A stretch of DNA of 54,162 nucleotides from Methanospirillum lacunae (GTDB taxonomy: Archaea; Halobacteriota; Methanomicrobia; Methanomicrobiales; Methanospirillaceae). Numbering within the stretch: the first letter of the stretch is position 1; each line of letters starts with the position of its first letter. A program made the position numbers and the translations under genes. Location: NCBI RefSeq assembly GCF_003173355.1, contig NZ_QGMY01000019.1, positions 1 through 54,162 of the forward strand, written 5' to 3'. Of the stretch, positions 26,133 to 35,103 are shown piece by piece. The notes beneath the pieces were generated by a model, which saw only the letters and a program-made list of their open reading frames with translations, did no database searches and was not told where the DNA came from.

Positions 26133-27073
26133 CCCTGCTTGACGTTCAGGACCTCAATGTCAGGTTTTCAACTGGAGAAGGAATTATTCATGCTTCACGG
26201 GATGTATCATTTTCACTTGATACCGGTGAAGTGCTCGGCCTGGTCGGCGAAACCGGTTCAGGTAAATCAATAATTGGTCAGGCAGTTATTCGCCTTCTTC
26301 CGTCCACTGCAGAGATTACCGGGGATATATCATTTGATGGAAAAAACCTCAATACGTTATCAGAGGCTGCGATGCATTCCCTGCGTGGGAGTTCGATATC
26401 GCTTATTCCACAAAATCCTTCAGGGGCTCTCGATCCGGTAGCACGAAATGGCGACCAGATATCAGAAATTGTAACTGGTAGATTCAAAAAAAGATCTGAT
26501 ATTGTAAACCGGGTTCATGTCCTCTTATCATCAGTGGGTCTTGTTCCTTCAGTCAGAATAGCAGATGAATTTCCTCATCAGCTTTCCGGAGGCATGAGGC
26601 AGCGATTGACAACAAGCATTGCAATTACAGAGAATCCCCGGCTTATCATAGCAGATGAACCTACAAAAGGACTCGATTTTCGAGCTCGGGAGATGACTGC
26701 CACTGTTCTCGCTGACATTCAGAAGCAGAATCAGTCTTCACTACTCCTGATAACTCATGATCTTGATCTGGCAGAGCAGTTATGTGCACGAATAGCCGTT
26801 GTGTATGCAGGGGAAATTGTTGAGATTAGTCCGGTATCGCGGATTTTTGCAGAACCAAGGCATCCGTATACCAGAGCTCTTATTCAGGCTATTCCAAAAA
26901 ATGGACTCATCCCAATTCCAGGTCAGAGTCCAAGCTTGTTAGATCTTCCGGAAGGGTGCTCGTTTGCGGATAGATGTGAGTATTGTGCTGACATATGCAG
27001 GTTAACGCACCCTGAATTTGTATATGGAACAATGAATGGAGGTGTGCGATGTCACCACCCGTTCTCGAGTTAA
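26129..27073 (+). CDS. Opp/Nik-type ABC ATPase 1 (NikD/OppD-like)
   Basis: The 314-residue ATPase has Walker A GETGSGKS, signature LSGGMRQRLTTSIAI, Walker B LIIADEP and switch LLITHDLDLAEQ. The C-terminal oligopeptide/nickel extension carries the cysteine cluster CSFADRCEYCADIC (about residues 275-290), which in this family can hold an iron-sulfur cluster. It energises the two permeases together with the next ATPase. The start overlaps the permease gene by four bases, and the end overlaps the second ATPase gene by 25 bases. Confidence 0.9.
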   Translation: MTLLDVQDLNVRFSTGEGIIHASRDVSFSLDTGEVLGLVGETGSGKSIIGQAVIRLLPSTAEITGDISFDGKNLNTLSEAAMHSLRGSSISLIPQNPSGALDPVARNGDQISEIVTGRFKKRSDIVNRVHVLLSSVGLVPSVRIADEFPHQLSGGMRQRLTTSIAITENPRLIIADEPTKGLDFRAREMTATVLADIQKQNQSSLLLITHDLDLAEQLCARIAVVYAGEIVEISPVSRIFAEPRHPYTRALIQAIPKNGLIPIPGQSPSLLDLPEGCSFADRCEYCADICRLTHPEFVYGTMNGGVRCHHPFSS

Positions 27074-27786
27074 AGAACATTGCAAAATCGTATGGTCATG
27101 GGGATGTTTTTGCTGACATCTCATTTTCCGTTTCAGAAGCAGAATCAATAGGTCTTTTTGGTGAGAGTGGCTGCGGAAAGACGACCCTTGGTAGATGTAT
27201 CATGCAGCTTGAGAGACAGAGTGCCGGGACAATTCTTCTTGATTCGTTGGATCCTACCCGTTTGTCATCAAGAAAACGGAGAGAATCAAGGCAGTCATAC
27301 CAGATGATCTTTCAGCATCCAGAAGTCTCACTCAATCCTAAAATGACTCTGGCACAAAGCGTTACAGAACTTCTGATGGTCCATAAAAAAATCTGTTTTG
27401 ATGAAGCGATGGATACCATACAGCCACTCATTAACCGGGTAGGACTTCGCAATGAACATCTGGCCCGGTATCCCCATCAGCTTTCAGGAGGTGAAGTTCA
27501 ACGAGCAGTTCTTGCCCGGATTTTCTCTCTCCAACCTAAATTAATAATTGCTGATGAACCGACCTCGATGCTTGATGTCTCGGTTCAGGCTCAGGTTTTA
27601 CGCCTCATGAAAGAACTTCAAAATGAGACCGGAGTTGCGTATGTTTTCATTTCTCATGATCCTGACGTTATCTCTGCAATGTGTGATCGGATATTCTGGC
27701 TTTCAAAAAGGACCTGGAGATTATACGATAAATCAACGTTTATTTCTCAGGTAAAGGAGGATTATACGTCGTCAAAAAATGTATAG
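27049..27786 (+). CDS. Opp/Nik-type ABC ATPase 2 (NikE/OppF-like)
   Basis: The 245-residue ATPase has Walker A GESGCGKT, signature LSGGEVQRAVLARI, Walker B LIIADEP, D-loop SMLD and switch FISHDPDV. It lacks the long C-terminal extension of OppF, which matches the shorter NikE form. It is the last gene of the operon, starts within the previous ATPase gene, and is followed by a strong hairpin terminator. The short form weakly favours metal over peptide transport (inference). Confidence 0.9.
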   Translation: MSPPVLELKNIAKSYGHGDVFADISFSVSEAESIGLFGESGCGKTTLGRCIMQLERQSAGTILLDSLDPTRLSSRKRRESRQSYQMIFQHPEVSLNPKMTLAQSVTELLMVHKKICFDEAMDTIQPLINRVGLRNEHLARYPHQLSGGEVQRAVLARIFSLQPKLIIADEPTSMLDVSVQAQVLRLMKELQNETGVAYVFISHDPDVISAMCDRIFWLSKRTWRLYDKSTFISQVKEDYTSSKNV

Positions 27787-27805
27787 CAGGAGATTTCTGC
27801 AACTG

Positions 27806-27832
27806 AGAATCAGGCATTGATAACCTGATTCT
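27806..27832 (+). terminator. Hairpin terminator of the methyltransferase-Opp operon
   Basis: AGAATCAGG (27806-27814) and CCTGATTCT (27824-27832) form a perfect 9-bp stem with a nine-base loop, followed by a pyrimidine-rich tract and TTATTTTT. Confidence 0.7.
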
Positions 27833-27866
27833 TCTCCTCTTAAGTTATTTTTCATGTGATGGAATA

Positions 27867-29051
27867 TCACACTGAAATCGGTTTTTCTTCCGGGTATTTG
27901 ATAAATACTGCGAGTATCGGACATAGTATCGTTGGAATAATTAGCAAAAACATTGCATGTGGTAGAGATCCCATAAGGTCAGCAGCCCATCCGATGATAG
28001 CGGCACCAATACCGCCCATACCCATACATAATCCTAATGTCAGACCTGATGCAAATCCCACACTTCCGGGCAGTAACTCCTGAACCATAGTTACTGAAGT
28101 AACATAACAGAAACTGGCAAAGAATGCATACATGAATATTCCGACATACATGGCCCATCCCTGAGTGAGAAATATCATTCCGAAGAATGGGATTGCACAA
28201 ACAAACCCAAGTATCAGCATTCTCTTTCGTCCGAAGCGATCTGAAAGCATACCGCCTGCGACCTGTCCTCCAACCCCTGTGAGAAGCATAATGGTAACAA
28301 TCAGCGATGTTGTGACCGTGTCCATTCCATAATGGCCCAGAATCAGGAGTGTTGGAAGATAGGTGATAATCCCGATGTATGCCCATGCCCGGAGAGAGCA
28401 GAGAACGACTACAAGACCTGCTGAAGCCCACCAGAATTGTTTTCGCTCTACTATTGGTTTAGATTCAGATTTACTGCTTATACTTTCAGTTATTGCCGGA
28501 GATCTTTTTTCAATACCATAAATCCACGCGGCTCCAATAATTCCGGGAATTGCAAACCAGGTAATGCTGGAAAGCCCGAAATATGTGATAAGAATTCCGG
28601 CAATAAAGGGGGATATCGAATAACTTAGGCTCCCACTCGTAGTAAAAATTGAATTATAGAATCCGCGTTTATGCGGCGGACTAAGCCGATACACACTGTC
28701 CATTGCAGCAGGATGGAATAATGCAGTGCCAATGGCTGCTCCTGACACCAGTGCAAGCATGATGTAATAATTGCTGGTAAGTACAGCCAGTGAGATGCCA
28801 AGGCACGAGAATAGGACACAAACCGGGATACTCACACTGCGTTTTGTTCTGTCACTATACAGGCCTGATACCGGTTGAATTATCGAGGATGTTACATTAA
28901 AAACCGTGACGATGATCCCTGCCATAAGATATGAAAGGTTTAAATTTGTGATAAGAGCCGGGAGAATGATGGGGAGTATGGGAGAATACAGGTCAACGAG
29001 AAAGTGACCCCCAATGGCTGCACGCAATCTTGTATTTGTCGTAGTATCCAT
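27867..29051 (-). CDS. MFS transporter, fosmidomycin-resistance/CynX-like type
   Basis: The 394-residue protein has twelve predicted membrane helices in two halves. The MFS loop motif appears as GLYSDRTKRS after helix 2 and GMLSDRFGRKRM after helix 8. It starts MDTTTNTRLRAAIGGHFLVDLYSPILPIIL, split over residues 1-30; this His-Asp-rich first helix is typical of FSR-like exporters. The substrate is unknown. It converges with the methyltransferase-Opp operon and is divergent from the FmdE/Znu-type operon. In bacterial staphylopine systems an MFS exporter works with an Opp importer. A similar pairing is possible here, but export of a drug or metabolite is equally allowed. Confidence 0.8.
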   Translation of the reverse strand: MDTTTNTRLRAAIGGHFLVDLYSPILPIILPALITNLNLSYLMAGIIVTVFNVTSSIIQPVSGLYSDRTKRSVSIPVCVLFSCLGISLAVLTSNYYIMLALVSGAAIGTALFHPAAMDSVYRLSPPHKRGFYNSIFTTSGSLSYSISPFIAGILITYFGLSSITWFAIPGIIGAAWIYGIEKRSPAITESISSKSESKPIVERKQFWWASAGLVVVLCSLRAWAYIGIITYLPTLLILGHYGMDTVTTSLIVTIMLLTGVGGQVAGGMLSDRFGRKRMLILGFVCAIPFFGMIFLTQGWAMYVGIFMYAFFASFCYVTSVTMVQELLPGSVGFASGLTLGLCMGMGGIGAAIIGWAADLMGSLPHAMFLLIIPTILCPILAVFIKYPEEKPISV

Positions 29052-29402
29052 GTAAATGCTCGTGACGTTTGATAACAGGATGAATCAGGAGTTGATGACT
29101 GGTGTTGTGTCTTATTATTGAAATGGGTATTGTATATCCACTCGTGAATGTCGTCAGATGCTGGAAACCAGGGAGATACTGACACGTTAGTTTTGAGTTA
29201 ATGCAGAATAACTTTTTTAGATGTTCAACTTTTTGCAATTTGAATCGCTATGTATCATATGCCAATGTCCAAGATATTGCCCCTCGTCTTATGTTCACTA
29301 TCCAAATTATTCAATTTCATATAGAAAATTACAATTTTGATAATCGTATTCTAAATTGCATATGAATATTATTTTTGTATTATTAGAAAGATATTGATTA
29401 CT
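29052..29402. promoter_or_regulatory. Divergent promoter region of the MFS and FmdE/ABC operons
   Basis: The 350-bp AT-rich region has two similar sites near the FmdE side: CAATTTCATATAGAA (29312-29326) and AAATTGCATATGAAT (29353-29367). The second is a near-palindrome, ATT-N-CATATG-N-AT. They are 41 bp apart (about four helical turns) and may bind a metal-responsive regulator. Several TATA-like stretches are present, for example near 29364-29372. Confidence 0.35.
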
Positions 29403-29843
29403 ATGAAGTGGCATGACCATTGTCAATATATGGAAATTCCCCGCGATTATTCAATACATGATCTGGCCCGGTTTCACGGACATCTTGGGCCCTTTATTGT
29501 GTTAGGATACCGGATGGGAAGATATGCCCTGAATGCATTAAATGCAGACCCATTTGAGCTCAAGGCACAAGTCTTCTGTAATGGAATTACTCCCCAGTCC
29601 TGTATGGCAGATGGAATTCAACTCGGAAGTGGTTGTACACTTGGGAAAGGAAATATCGAGATAATCAAGTCCGAAAGTTTGTTTGGTACGTTTTGTAAAG
29701 ATGAGAAGAAGATAAAAATCACGCCGCATCCTTTGAAAACCTTGGATCAGAATGATCCTGACTATGAACTGGCCATTGAACGATATGCCCAATCCCTCTA
29801 TGACCTGAAGGATGAGGAATTATTCAAGGTTGATGGCCTGTGA
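29403..29843 (+). CDS. Short FmdE-family protein linked to a metal ABC transporter
   Basis: The 146-residue protein has the FmdE N-domain core: FHGHLGPFIVLGYRMG (His25, His27), the Cys59-N-G-I strand, and CMADGIQLGSGCTLGKGN with Cys67 and Cys78. FmdE proteins bind metal, often zinc, and the name comes from association with formylmethanofuran dehydrogenase. The C-terminal zinc-ribbon of longer members is missing. I start at ATG 29403; TTG 29394 adds three residues. It overlaps the downstream ABC ATPase gene by four bases (GTGA) and heads a four-gene unit, so it may sense, store or hand over the transported metal. It is unlikely to be a catalytic Fmd subunit. Confidence 0.8.
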   Translation: MKWHDHCQYMEIPRDYSIHDLARFHGHLGPFIVLGYRMGRYALNALNADPFELKAQVFCNGITPQSCMADGIQLGSGCTLGKGNIEIIKSESLFGTFCKDEKKIKITPHPLKTLDQNDPDYELAIERYAQSLYDLKDEELFKVDGL

Positions 29844-30586
29844 GTTGTGGCAAACCTGACTGCCTTATTCACCTGGAAAACGTCTGGACAACCTATGAAG
29901 GAGCAGAATGCCCGGTCATCAGGGATATCTCATTTGATATCAGGGCCGGGGAATTCGTGGTAATCGGAGGTCCAAACGGGGCAGGCAAGACAACTCTTCT
30001 TGAAGCTATCACCGGGCTTCTCCCTATTGTCCGGGGATCTGTTACTGTCTGCGGAATGGGAGTTTTAAACGAAGCAACCAGGGCTCGATGCAGTATCGGG
30101 TATGTTATTCAGAACTTTGATTTTCATCCGTTTACTCCGTATACTGTGGAGGAAGTTGTCAGAATGGGAAGGTATGGGAAAATCGGATGGTTCAGGAGAG
30201 AGACTGAAGAAGATGTTGAGGCAGCCAGGGATGCAATGCGAACCCTGCGAATTGACCACTTGAAAGATGAACTCATCGGAAAACTTTCTGGAGGTCAACA
30301 ACAGAAAGTCCTCATCGCCCACAATCTGGCAAAAAAGCCATCTGTGCTTCTCCTCGATGAACCATACAGTAACCTGGATATCAGGACCCGGGATGAGGTT
30401 TCAGACATTCTCTGCCGGATCTGCGATTCTGGTGTACCGGTCATGATGGTCTCTCATGCATTTGACAGCCTTCCTGATCGTGACATCAGGGTGATTGTTA
30501 TGCAGACCGGAAGATTAGTTCTGAATACTGTTTCAAAACCGGATAACGTGGCCAACCTGATTCGTTCGGTTCCGGTGGCCGGGTGA
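29840..30586 (+). CDS. ZnuC-type metal ABC ATPase
   Basis: The 248-residue ATPase has Walker A GGPNGAGKT, signature LSGGQQQKVLIAHNL, Walker B VLLLDEP, D-loop SNLD and switch MMVSHAFDS. The architecture matches the manganese/zinc/iron ABC family. The N-terminus has an extra CGKPDC pair (residues 3-8) before the first strand that could bind metal. The start is GTG 29840, overlapping the FmdE-like gene. It is followed directly by the permease gene. The metal is unknown. Confidence 0.85.
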   Translation: MSCGKPDCLIHLENVWTTYEGAECPVIRDISFDIRAGEFVVIGGPNGAGKTTLLEAITGLLPIVRGSVTVCGMGVLNEATRARCSIGYVIQNFDFHPFTPYTVEEVVRMGRYGKIGWFRRETEEDVEAARDAMRTLRIDHLKDELIGKLSGGQQQKVLIAHNLAKKPSVLLLDEPYSNLDIRTRDEVSDILCRICDSGVPVMMVSHAFDSLPDRDIRVIVMQTGRLVLNTVSKPDNVANLIRSVPVAG

Positions 30587-31416
30587 TGCTTGAGTTTCTA
30601 TTCCCGAATAATGTGCTCTGTCATGCAATTGAGGCGATGTTCTTTGCCTCAGTCGGCTGTGCTATCCTGAGCGTTCTGATAACCCAGATGAACATCTCCT
30701 CGATTGGGTTTACAATGTCTCATGCTGCATTTGCCGGAGGAGCAGCAGGAGTTTTCTTTGGGCTTCCCATGATGCTTTCGGCCATTGTGATGAGTATTCT
30801 AACAGCAACAGTCATGGGACCTCTCAGTTACCGGACCCGAATGCATACTGACACTACCCTTGGTGTTCTGTTTGGGACAATGATGGCCCTTGCTATATTC
30901 TTTATCTCGATGATGCAATCATCCGGGCGGGGATTTGATGCCAGTGCCCTGCTGTACGGCAACGTTATCTCCCTGTATAGAGAGGAGATTTACGGGCTGT
31001 GCGTTATCACACTGGGAATCGTTCTAATAATTTCTATCTTCAACAAAGAGATTGCTGCTATTACATTTCACCGGAAGATGGCTGAAATCAGCGGGATACA
31101 TGTGCAACCAGTGTATTATCTCTGTCTATTTCTGATTGCCATCATGGTTGCACTCTGTCTTCCCATCGTTGGTGGTCTGCTTCTTTATGTCTGGCTTGTG
31201 ACTCCTGCAGCGATTGCATACCAGTATTGTGGAACAATAAGGCAGATGTTTCTGGCAGCTCCCATTGTTGCTGCCATCATCAGTGTTATTGGTGCATACA
31301 CCGGGGTTATGTACTCACTCCCGGTTGGACCGCTGACTGCTGTATTTTTTTCAATCATCTTTGTGGCTGCAGTGGCACTTTCACCAAAAAGAAAAGTAAA
31401 TAGTCAAACATATTAA
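30586..31416 (+). CDS. ZnuB-type metal ABC permease
   Basis: The 276-residue protein has eight to nine membrane helices with the ABC-3 family pattern. It reads IGFTMSHAAFAGGAAGVFFG near residue 45, TDTTLGVLFG, and LCLPIVGGLLLYVWLVTPAA near residue 185. It forms the channel for the ATPase encoded upstream. I start at ATG 30586, whose first base overlaps the previous stop (TGATG); the GTG three bases earlier is possible. The binding-protein gene follows after 24 bp. No specificity residue can be read with confidence. Confidence 0.85.
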   Translation: MLEFLFPNNVLCHAIEAMFFASVGCAILSVLITQMNISSIGFTMSHAAFAGGAAGVFFGLPMMLSAIVMSILTATVMGPLSYRTRMHTDTTLGVLFGTMMALAIFFISMMQSSGRGFDASALLYGNVISLYREEIYGLCVITLGIVLIISIFNKEIAAITFHRKMAEISGIHVQPVYYLCLFLIAIMVALCLPIVGGLLLYVWLVTPAAIAYQYCGTIRQMFLAAPIVAAIISVIGAYTGVMYSLPVGPLTAVFFSIIFVAAVALSPKRKVNSQTY

Positions 31417-31440
31417 CACACAATACAAAACAGTAATACT

Positions 31441-32322
31441 ATGAAGCAGTTCATTTTAGTATGTACTGTTCTTGCACTTCTTTTTGGAGTGCCGGCAGTG
31501 TCTGCTCTTGATGTGGTGGCAACGACAAGTGTTCTCTGGGATCCAGTCAGTCAAATAGGAGGTAATGATGTACATGTCGTGTACATCGCAGATCCTACTG
31601 TATGCCCTCACCTGCAGGGAGATATTTTACCAAATTTGATCCAGAAACATGCAGATGATCTCAAATCACCAGATCTTTTCCTTGCACATAACAGTTCGAT
31701 GGACACGGCAACCATGGCAGCTATTGAAAAGTTCAGGGATTCGAACGGGTATGGAAAGACGAAGTGGACTCTTCTCAAACCTGATACCGAGTGGAATACC
31801 CCTGAATCGGCAGATGCTCTTGCCGACACCGTACTTGGCTGGCTCAAGGAAGCAGATCCAAAAAATGTAACGACCTATTCAGAAAACGCAGTTAAGTATA
31901 AGGAATCCATTTCAGCAGCAGGAAATCTGACTCCGGAAGAGAAGGATGTTCTTTCAAAGAAGAATGCCATTGTGATGGCATGGCAGAAGACTCCGGTGGA
32001 AAAGTGGCTCGGAGTAAAGGTCTATGATATCTTTGCACCCGAGTTTGCATATGGTGGAAACAAGACTCCGGCAAAAGTAGTTGATTCAATCCAGAAAAAC
32101 AAGGACAAAATCTACGCCCTCGATCTCGTCTCCGGTGGCGGAAAGATGTATGTTATTGAGAACATGCAGTCTGGAGAGATGGCAAAAGGGATTGAAGAAG
32201 CACTTACAGATATCGCAGTAAATGCTGATCGGGTTACTTTCACTAACTTCCCCAAGTCAGTTGACGGGGTAAATTCCATTCCTGATGTTCTTACGTATAA
32301 CAAGAACCTCCTCCTGGCGTAA
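31441..32322 (+). CDS. ZnuA-like (cluster 9) binding protein with altered metal site
   Basis: The 293-residue secreted protein has a signal peptide (cleaved near VSA-L, about residue 22) and a cluster A-I fold: VVATTSVLWDPVSQIGG at the start, and a long backbone helix after residue 150. In zinc/manganese members the first ligand sits in a D-P-H motif. Here the matching segment is ADPTVCPHLQGD, so Cys55 and His57 replace the usual His position. A later His-rich loop is absent. The site suggests a different ion or complex. There is no lipobox, so it is either free or held by its partner permease. It is the last gene of the FmdE-ABC unit. Confidence 0.8.
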   Translation: MKQFILVCTVLALLFGVPAVSALDVVATTSVLWDPVSQIGGNDVHVVYIADPTVCPHLQGDILPNLIQKHADDLKSPDLFLAHNSSMDTATMAAIEKFRDSNGYGKTKWTLLKPDTEWNTPESADALADTVLGWLKEADPKNVTTYSENAVKYKESISAAGNLTPEEKDVLSKKNAIVMAWQKTPVEKWLGVKVYDIFAPEFAYGGNKTPAKVVDSIQKNKDKIYALDLVSGGGKMYVIENMQSGEMAKGIEEALTDIAVNADRVTFTNFPKSVDGVNSIPDVLTYNKNLLLA

Positions 32323-32338
32323 TTAAAAAAGGGATATT

Positions 32339-32356
32339 CTTCTTTTTTGTTTTTTC
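32339..32356 (+). terminator. T-rich terminator after the ABC operon
   Basis: CTTCTTTTTTGTTTTTT (17 bases ending at 32356) follows the binding-protein stop within 35 bases; archaeal transcription commonly ends at such runs. Confidence 0.5.
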
Positions 32357-32502
32357 AGTTCCAACCCAATTGGCATACACGGCTCATGAGAGAGATCTGA
32401 TCACTGGTGAAATCCGGGTTATCGAATCCGGATCTAATACTGCCTTCTATATATATCATATTGGAGATGGTTTCATCTCCCTTGCAGGTAAAAAAGGTAT
32501 AC

Positions 32503-33048
32503 TTATTTTGTCGTTCGATCCCGGTTACGAAGTTCCTTTGGCGTGCAGTTCCATTCTGCAATATCATCCATATGCTTGGAATCGACCCATCCTGATTTCA
32601 CCTCTTCCCGGTAATCAAACTGCTTGACATAAGGTTTGATATCAATGACCGGAGTCCCATCCAGAACATCAACCCCACCCACTTTGAGTATATTTCCATC
32701 AACCCCAAGCAGCTCCATGATTGAAAGGCCTATAGGATTAGGTCGATTAAAATGCCGGATTGCAAAGATTCCCCGTTCTTTCTCTCCGTCAAGGAATGGT
32801 TTTTGTATGAGGTTTTTGGCGGTTGCCCTGTCAAAATAATATAGCACGTAGATATGAGAGAATGATTCAATGTCTTTCAGACCATCGGCATTTTCTTCAA
32901 ACACCTCAACATAACCGACAGACGGATTAAAAATTCCCTGAATCGGGGTATTATCATGTTCAGTGTGTTCAGAATGGATAACTCCGATTGGATGAAAGGT
33001 GATATCTGCATTTCTCCATTTGTTTGCGTGTTCTCGTGATAAATTCAT
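32503..33048 (-). CDS. TrmO/TsaA-family SAM-binding methyltransferase
   Basis: The 181-residue beta-barrel protein shows the family pattern: PIGVIHSEHTE near the N-terminus, GVDVLDGTPVIDIKPYV near residue 125, and FAIRHFNRPNPIGLS (about residues 94-108), which binds S-adenosylmethionine. E. coli TrmO N6-methylates t6A37 in tRNA; archaeal members vary and are often shorter. A strong AAGGAG site precedes the ATG. The gene lies 63 bp after modC on the same strand, so it may be the last gene of the molybdate/tungstate operon. A link to the metal is unproven. Confidence 0.8.
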   Translation of the reverse strand: MNLSREHANKWRNADITFHPIGVIHSEHTEHDNTPIQGIFNPSVGYVEVFEENADGLKDIESFSHIYVLYYFDRATAKNLIQKPFLDGEKERGIFAIRHFNRPNPIGLSIMELLGVDGNILKVGGVDVLDGTPVIDIKPYVKQFDYREEVKSGWVDSKHMDDIAEWNCTPKELRNRDRTTK

Positions 33049-33111
33049 AATTTTGTCTCCTTATTGTGTCTGGAAAAAGATTCTAAATAGTTTGTGTGAT
33101 TTTTGTATCCA

Positions 33112-34200
33112 TCAGATCATTCCTGTCATTATCTCTTCGCTGGTTTGTTCCCCGGTTGGAATGACATGAAGTGCTGACTCTTTAAAGGTAACAAATACCT
33201 CATCTCCGGGCATAAGTGAGAGTTCCTCAGAACTTGTCCTGGTTACTATGGCGATCATCCGAATCCCGGTATCGAGTACAACCCGGATAAACGGACCGGA
33301 AGGAATCAGTTCAGTTACGGTTGCCTGAAGGGTATGCCTGGCACTGGACTTGAAAGGTTGAATTGAGATGATAATATCTTCAGACCTGAGGACAGCAACT
33401 ACCGGACCTCTGTGCTGCGCTGAAATTCTGATCTGAAGATCACCAAGGTTCAGGATTGAACCTGTCCCGTCCGGTATTGCTTCACCCCGGAAAATATTCT
33501 CGGTTCCACAGATCTGGGCAACATACGGAGTGCAGGGATGAGCAAAGACATCCTCCGGTTTTCCTGTCTGCACGATTGTACCATCCTGCATGATGGCTAC
33601 CTTTTCAGCGAGAGCATACACATCCTCGAAATGGTGTGTGATGTGGATGATTGGGATTTTCAGGTGCTCATGTATCTTTCTGATCTCCTGCCTTAACCGT
33701 TCCCGTGTCATGGAGTCAAGAGCTGAAAGGGGTTCATCAAGGAGAAGCAGTCGGGGTTTTTGGATAAGGGCACGGGCAAGGGCTATTCGCTGAGCCTCTC
33801 CTCCTGAAAGGGTATCTGGGTTTCGATCCATAAGATGACCGATACCAAGGATACTTATCAGATCTGAAATTTTCGCCTCAGTGTCTACATTATACGCCCT
33901 TCGAATCTTTACGCTGAAAAGAATGTTCTCTTTTACAGTCAGATGGGGAAAGAGCATCAGATCCTGGTACATCATGGCAATGTTCCGATCTTTGGGTTGA
34001 TCGTGTGTGATGTCATTTCCCTCAAAGAGTATTCTTCCACTGGCAGGTTTGTGAATTCCTGCAATCATCTCAAGAAGGATTGTTTTACCTGCTCCTGACG
34101 GGCCGATTATCACCCAATATTCCGGATTCTCAATATGCAGAAAGAGAGATTTGAGCTGGAAATCCCCGAGGGTAAGTGATACATTTTCAATGCGGAGCAT
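33112..34200 (-). CDS. modC: Molybdate/tungstate ABC ATPase (ModC/WtpC-like)
   Basis: The 362-residue protein has an ATPase domain (about 1-235) with Walker A GPSGAGKT, signature LSGGEAQRIALARAL, Walker B LLLLDEP and switch HITHHFEDV. A C-terminal regulatory TOBE-like region follows (about 280-350) and contains LQATVTELIPSGPFIRVVLD. Oxyanion importers of this type may be shut down when the anion binds the C-terminal domain. Its ATG overlaps the modB stop by one base (TAATG). Molybdenum and tungsten serve formylmethanofuran and formate dehydrogenases. Sequence alone does not separate the two metals. Confidence 0.88.
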   Translation of the reverse strand: MLRIENVSLTLGDFQLKSLFLHIENPEYWVIIGPSGAGKTILLEMIAGIHKPASGRILFEGNDITHDQPKDRNIAMMYQDLMLFPHLTVKENILFSVKIRRAYNVDTEAKISDLISILGIGHLMDRNPDTLSGGEAQRIALARALIQKPRLLLLDEPLSALDSMTRERLRQEIRKIHEHLKIPIIHITHHFEDVYALAEKVAIMQDGTIVQTGKPEDVFAHPCTPYVAQICGTENIFRGEAIPDGTGSILNLGDLQIRISAQHRGPVVAVLRSEDIIISIQPFKSSARHTLQATVTELIPSGPFIRVVLDTGIRMIAIVTRTSSEELSLMPGDEVFVTFKESALHVIPTGEQTSEEIMTGMI

Positions 34201-34985
34201 TATATCCGGTCACTCCCTTCTGATAATCGTTCAAAGAAGAACATTGTTACTGCAGCTATTCCAAGGAGAATGCATGCCGTGGTGATGGCGATATCCAGAT
34301 CTCCGGTAGCCATATTCAGGTACAGGGCAATTGGAAGTGTTTCAGAGTGCATCCGTGTTGCACCGGCAAGCATTAGAACAGCACCAAATTCTCCCATCGC
34401 TTTTGACCAGGTTATTACAAGTCCTGAAATCAGACCTGCCCGGGCCAATGGAAGAGTTACATGCCAGAAGGCCTGAAAATCAGAACATCCGAGCGTTCTT
34501 GCAATATGCTCATACCTGGGTGATATCATGGCAAATGACGATCTCATGACCCGAATCAGGTACGGGAGATTGACAAACCATTGTGCCACGATGATACCGA
34601 GCTGGGTATACACAACTGTAATCCCGAGGTCTTCAAGCCCTGTACCTATTGGAGTTCTGGCAAAAAAGAGAAGAAGTGCAACTCCGGCAACCAGTGGAGG
34701 GAGGGAGAGAGGAAGCATGAGTAGCATTATGAGGGGACGCTGACCGGAAAATCCTCCTCTGCTTAAGACATATCCGGATGGAATTGCAACAAGTGCACAC
34801 AGTACAGTAGATACGACCGAAGTAATGAGAGAGAGCTGAATTGCATATCTGATCTCGGGTGATGTGAATGTCTGAATGATGCTATCCGCATTGATGAAAG
34901 TGAAGAGCCCACCAAGTACAAGAAGAGTAACTCCCCCTGAAAAAAAGGCGAGAATTGTTGTGACTGGGTAAAATATTTTATTCAT
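34200..34985 (-). CDS. modB: Molybdate/tungstate ABC permease (ModB/WtpB-like)
   Basis: The 261-residue permease has six membrane helices and the coupling motif HIARTLGCSDFQAFWHVTLPLA, split over about residues 160-182. The segment SKAMGEFGAVLMLAG after it is a hallmark of ModB/WtpB. I use ATG 34985 with AGGA about nine bases upstream; a GTG at 35021 would add 12 charged residues. It sits between modA and modC on one strand, and 118 bp separate it from modA. Confidence 0.88.
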   Translation of the reverse strand: MNKIFYPVTTILAFFSGGVTLLVLGGLFTFINADSIIQTFTSPEIRYAIQLSLITSVVSTVLCALVAIPSGYVLSRGGFSGQRPLIMLLMLPLSLPPLVAGVALLLFFARTPIGTGLEDLGITVVYTQLGIIVAQWFVNLPYLIRVMRSSFAMISPRYEHIARTLGCSDFQAFWHVTLPLARAGLISGLVITWSKAMGEFGAVLMLAGATRMHSETLPIALYLNMATGDLDIAITTACILLGIAAVTMFFFERLSEGSDRI

Positions 34986-35103
34986 CCGGATTTCCTGTCG
35001 TTCCTGGTGCCTATTTCTCACTTATTCAATCCAGGGATGATAAAAGAGAAGTGAAAAAGGAATTTGTATCATCAATCCGAAAAATTGGTTATCCCTTTCG
35101 ATC

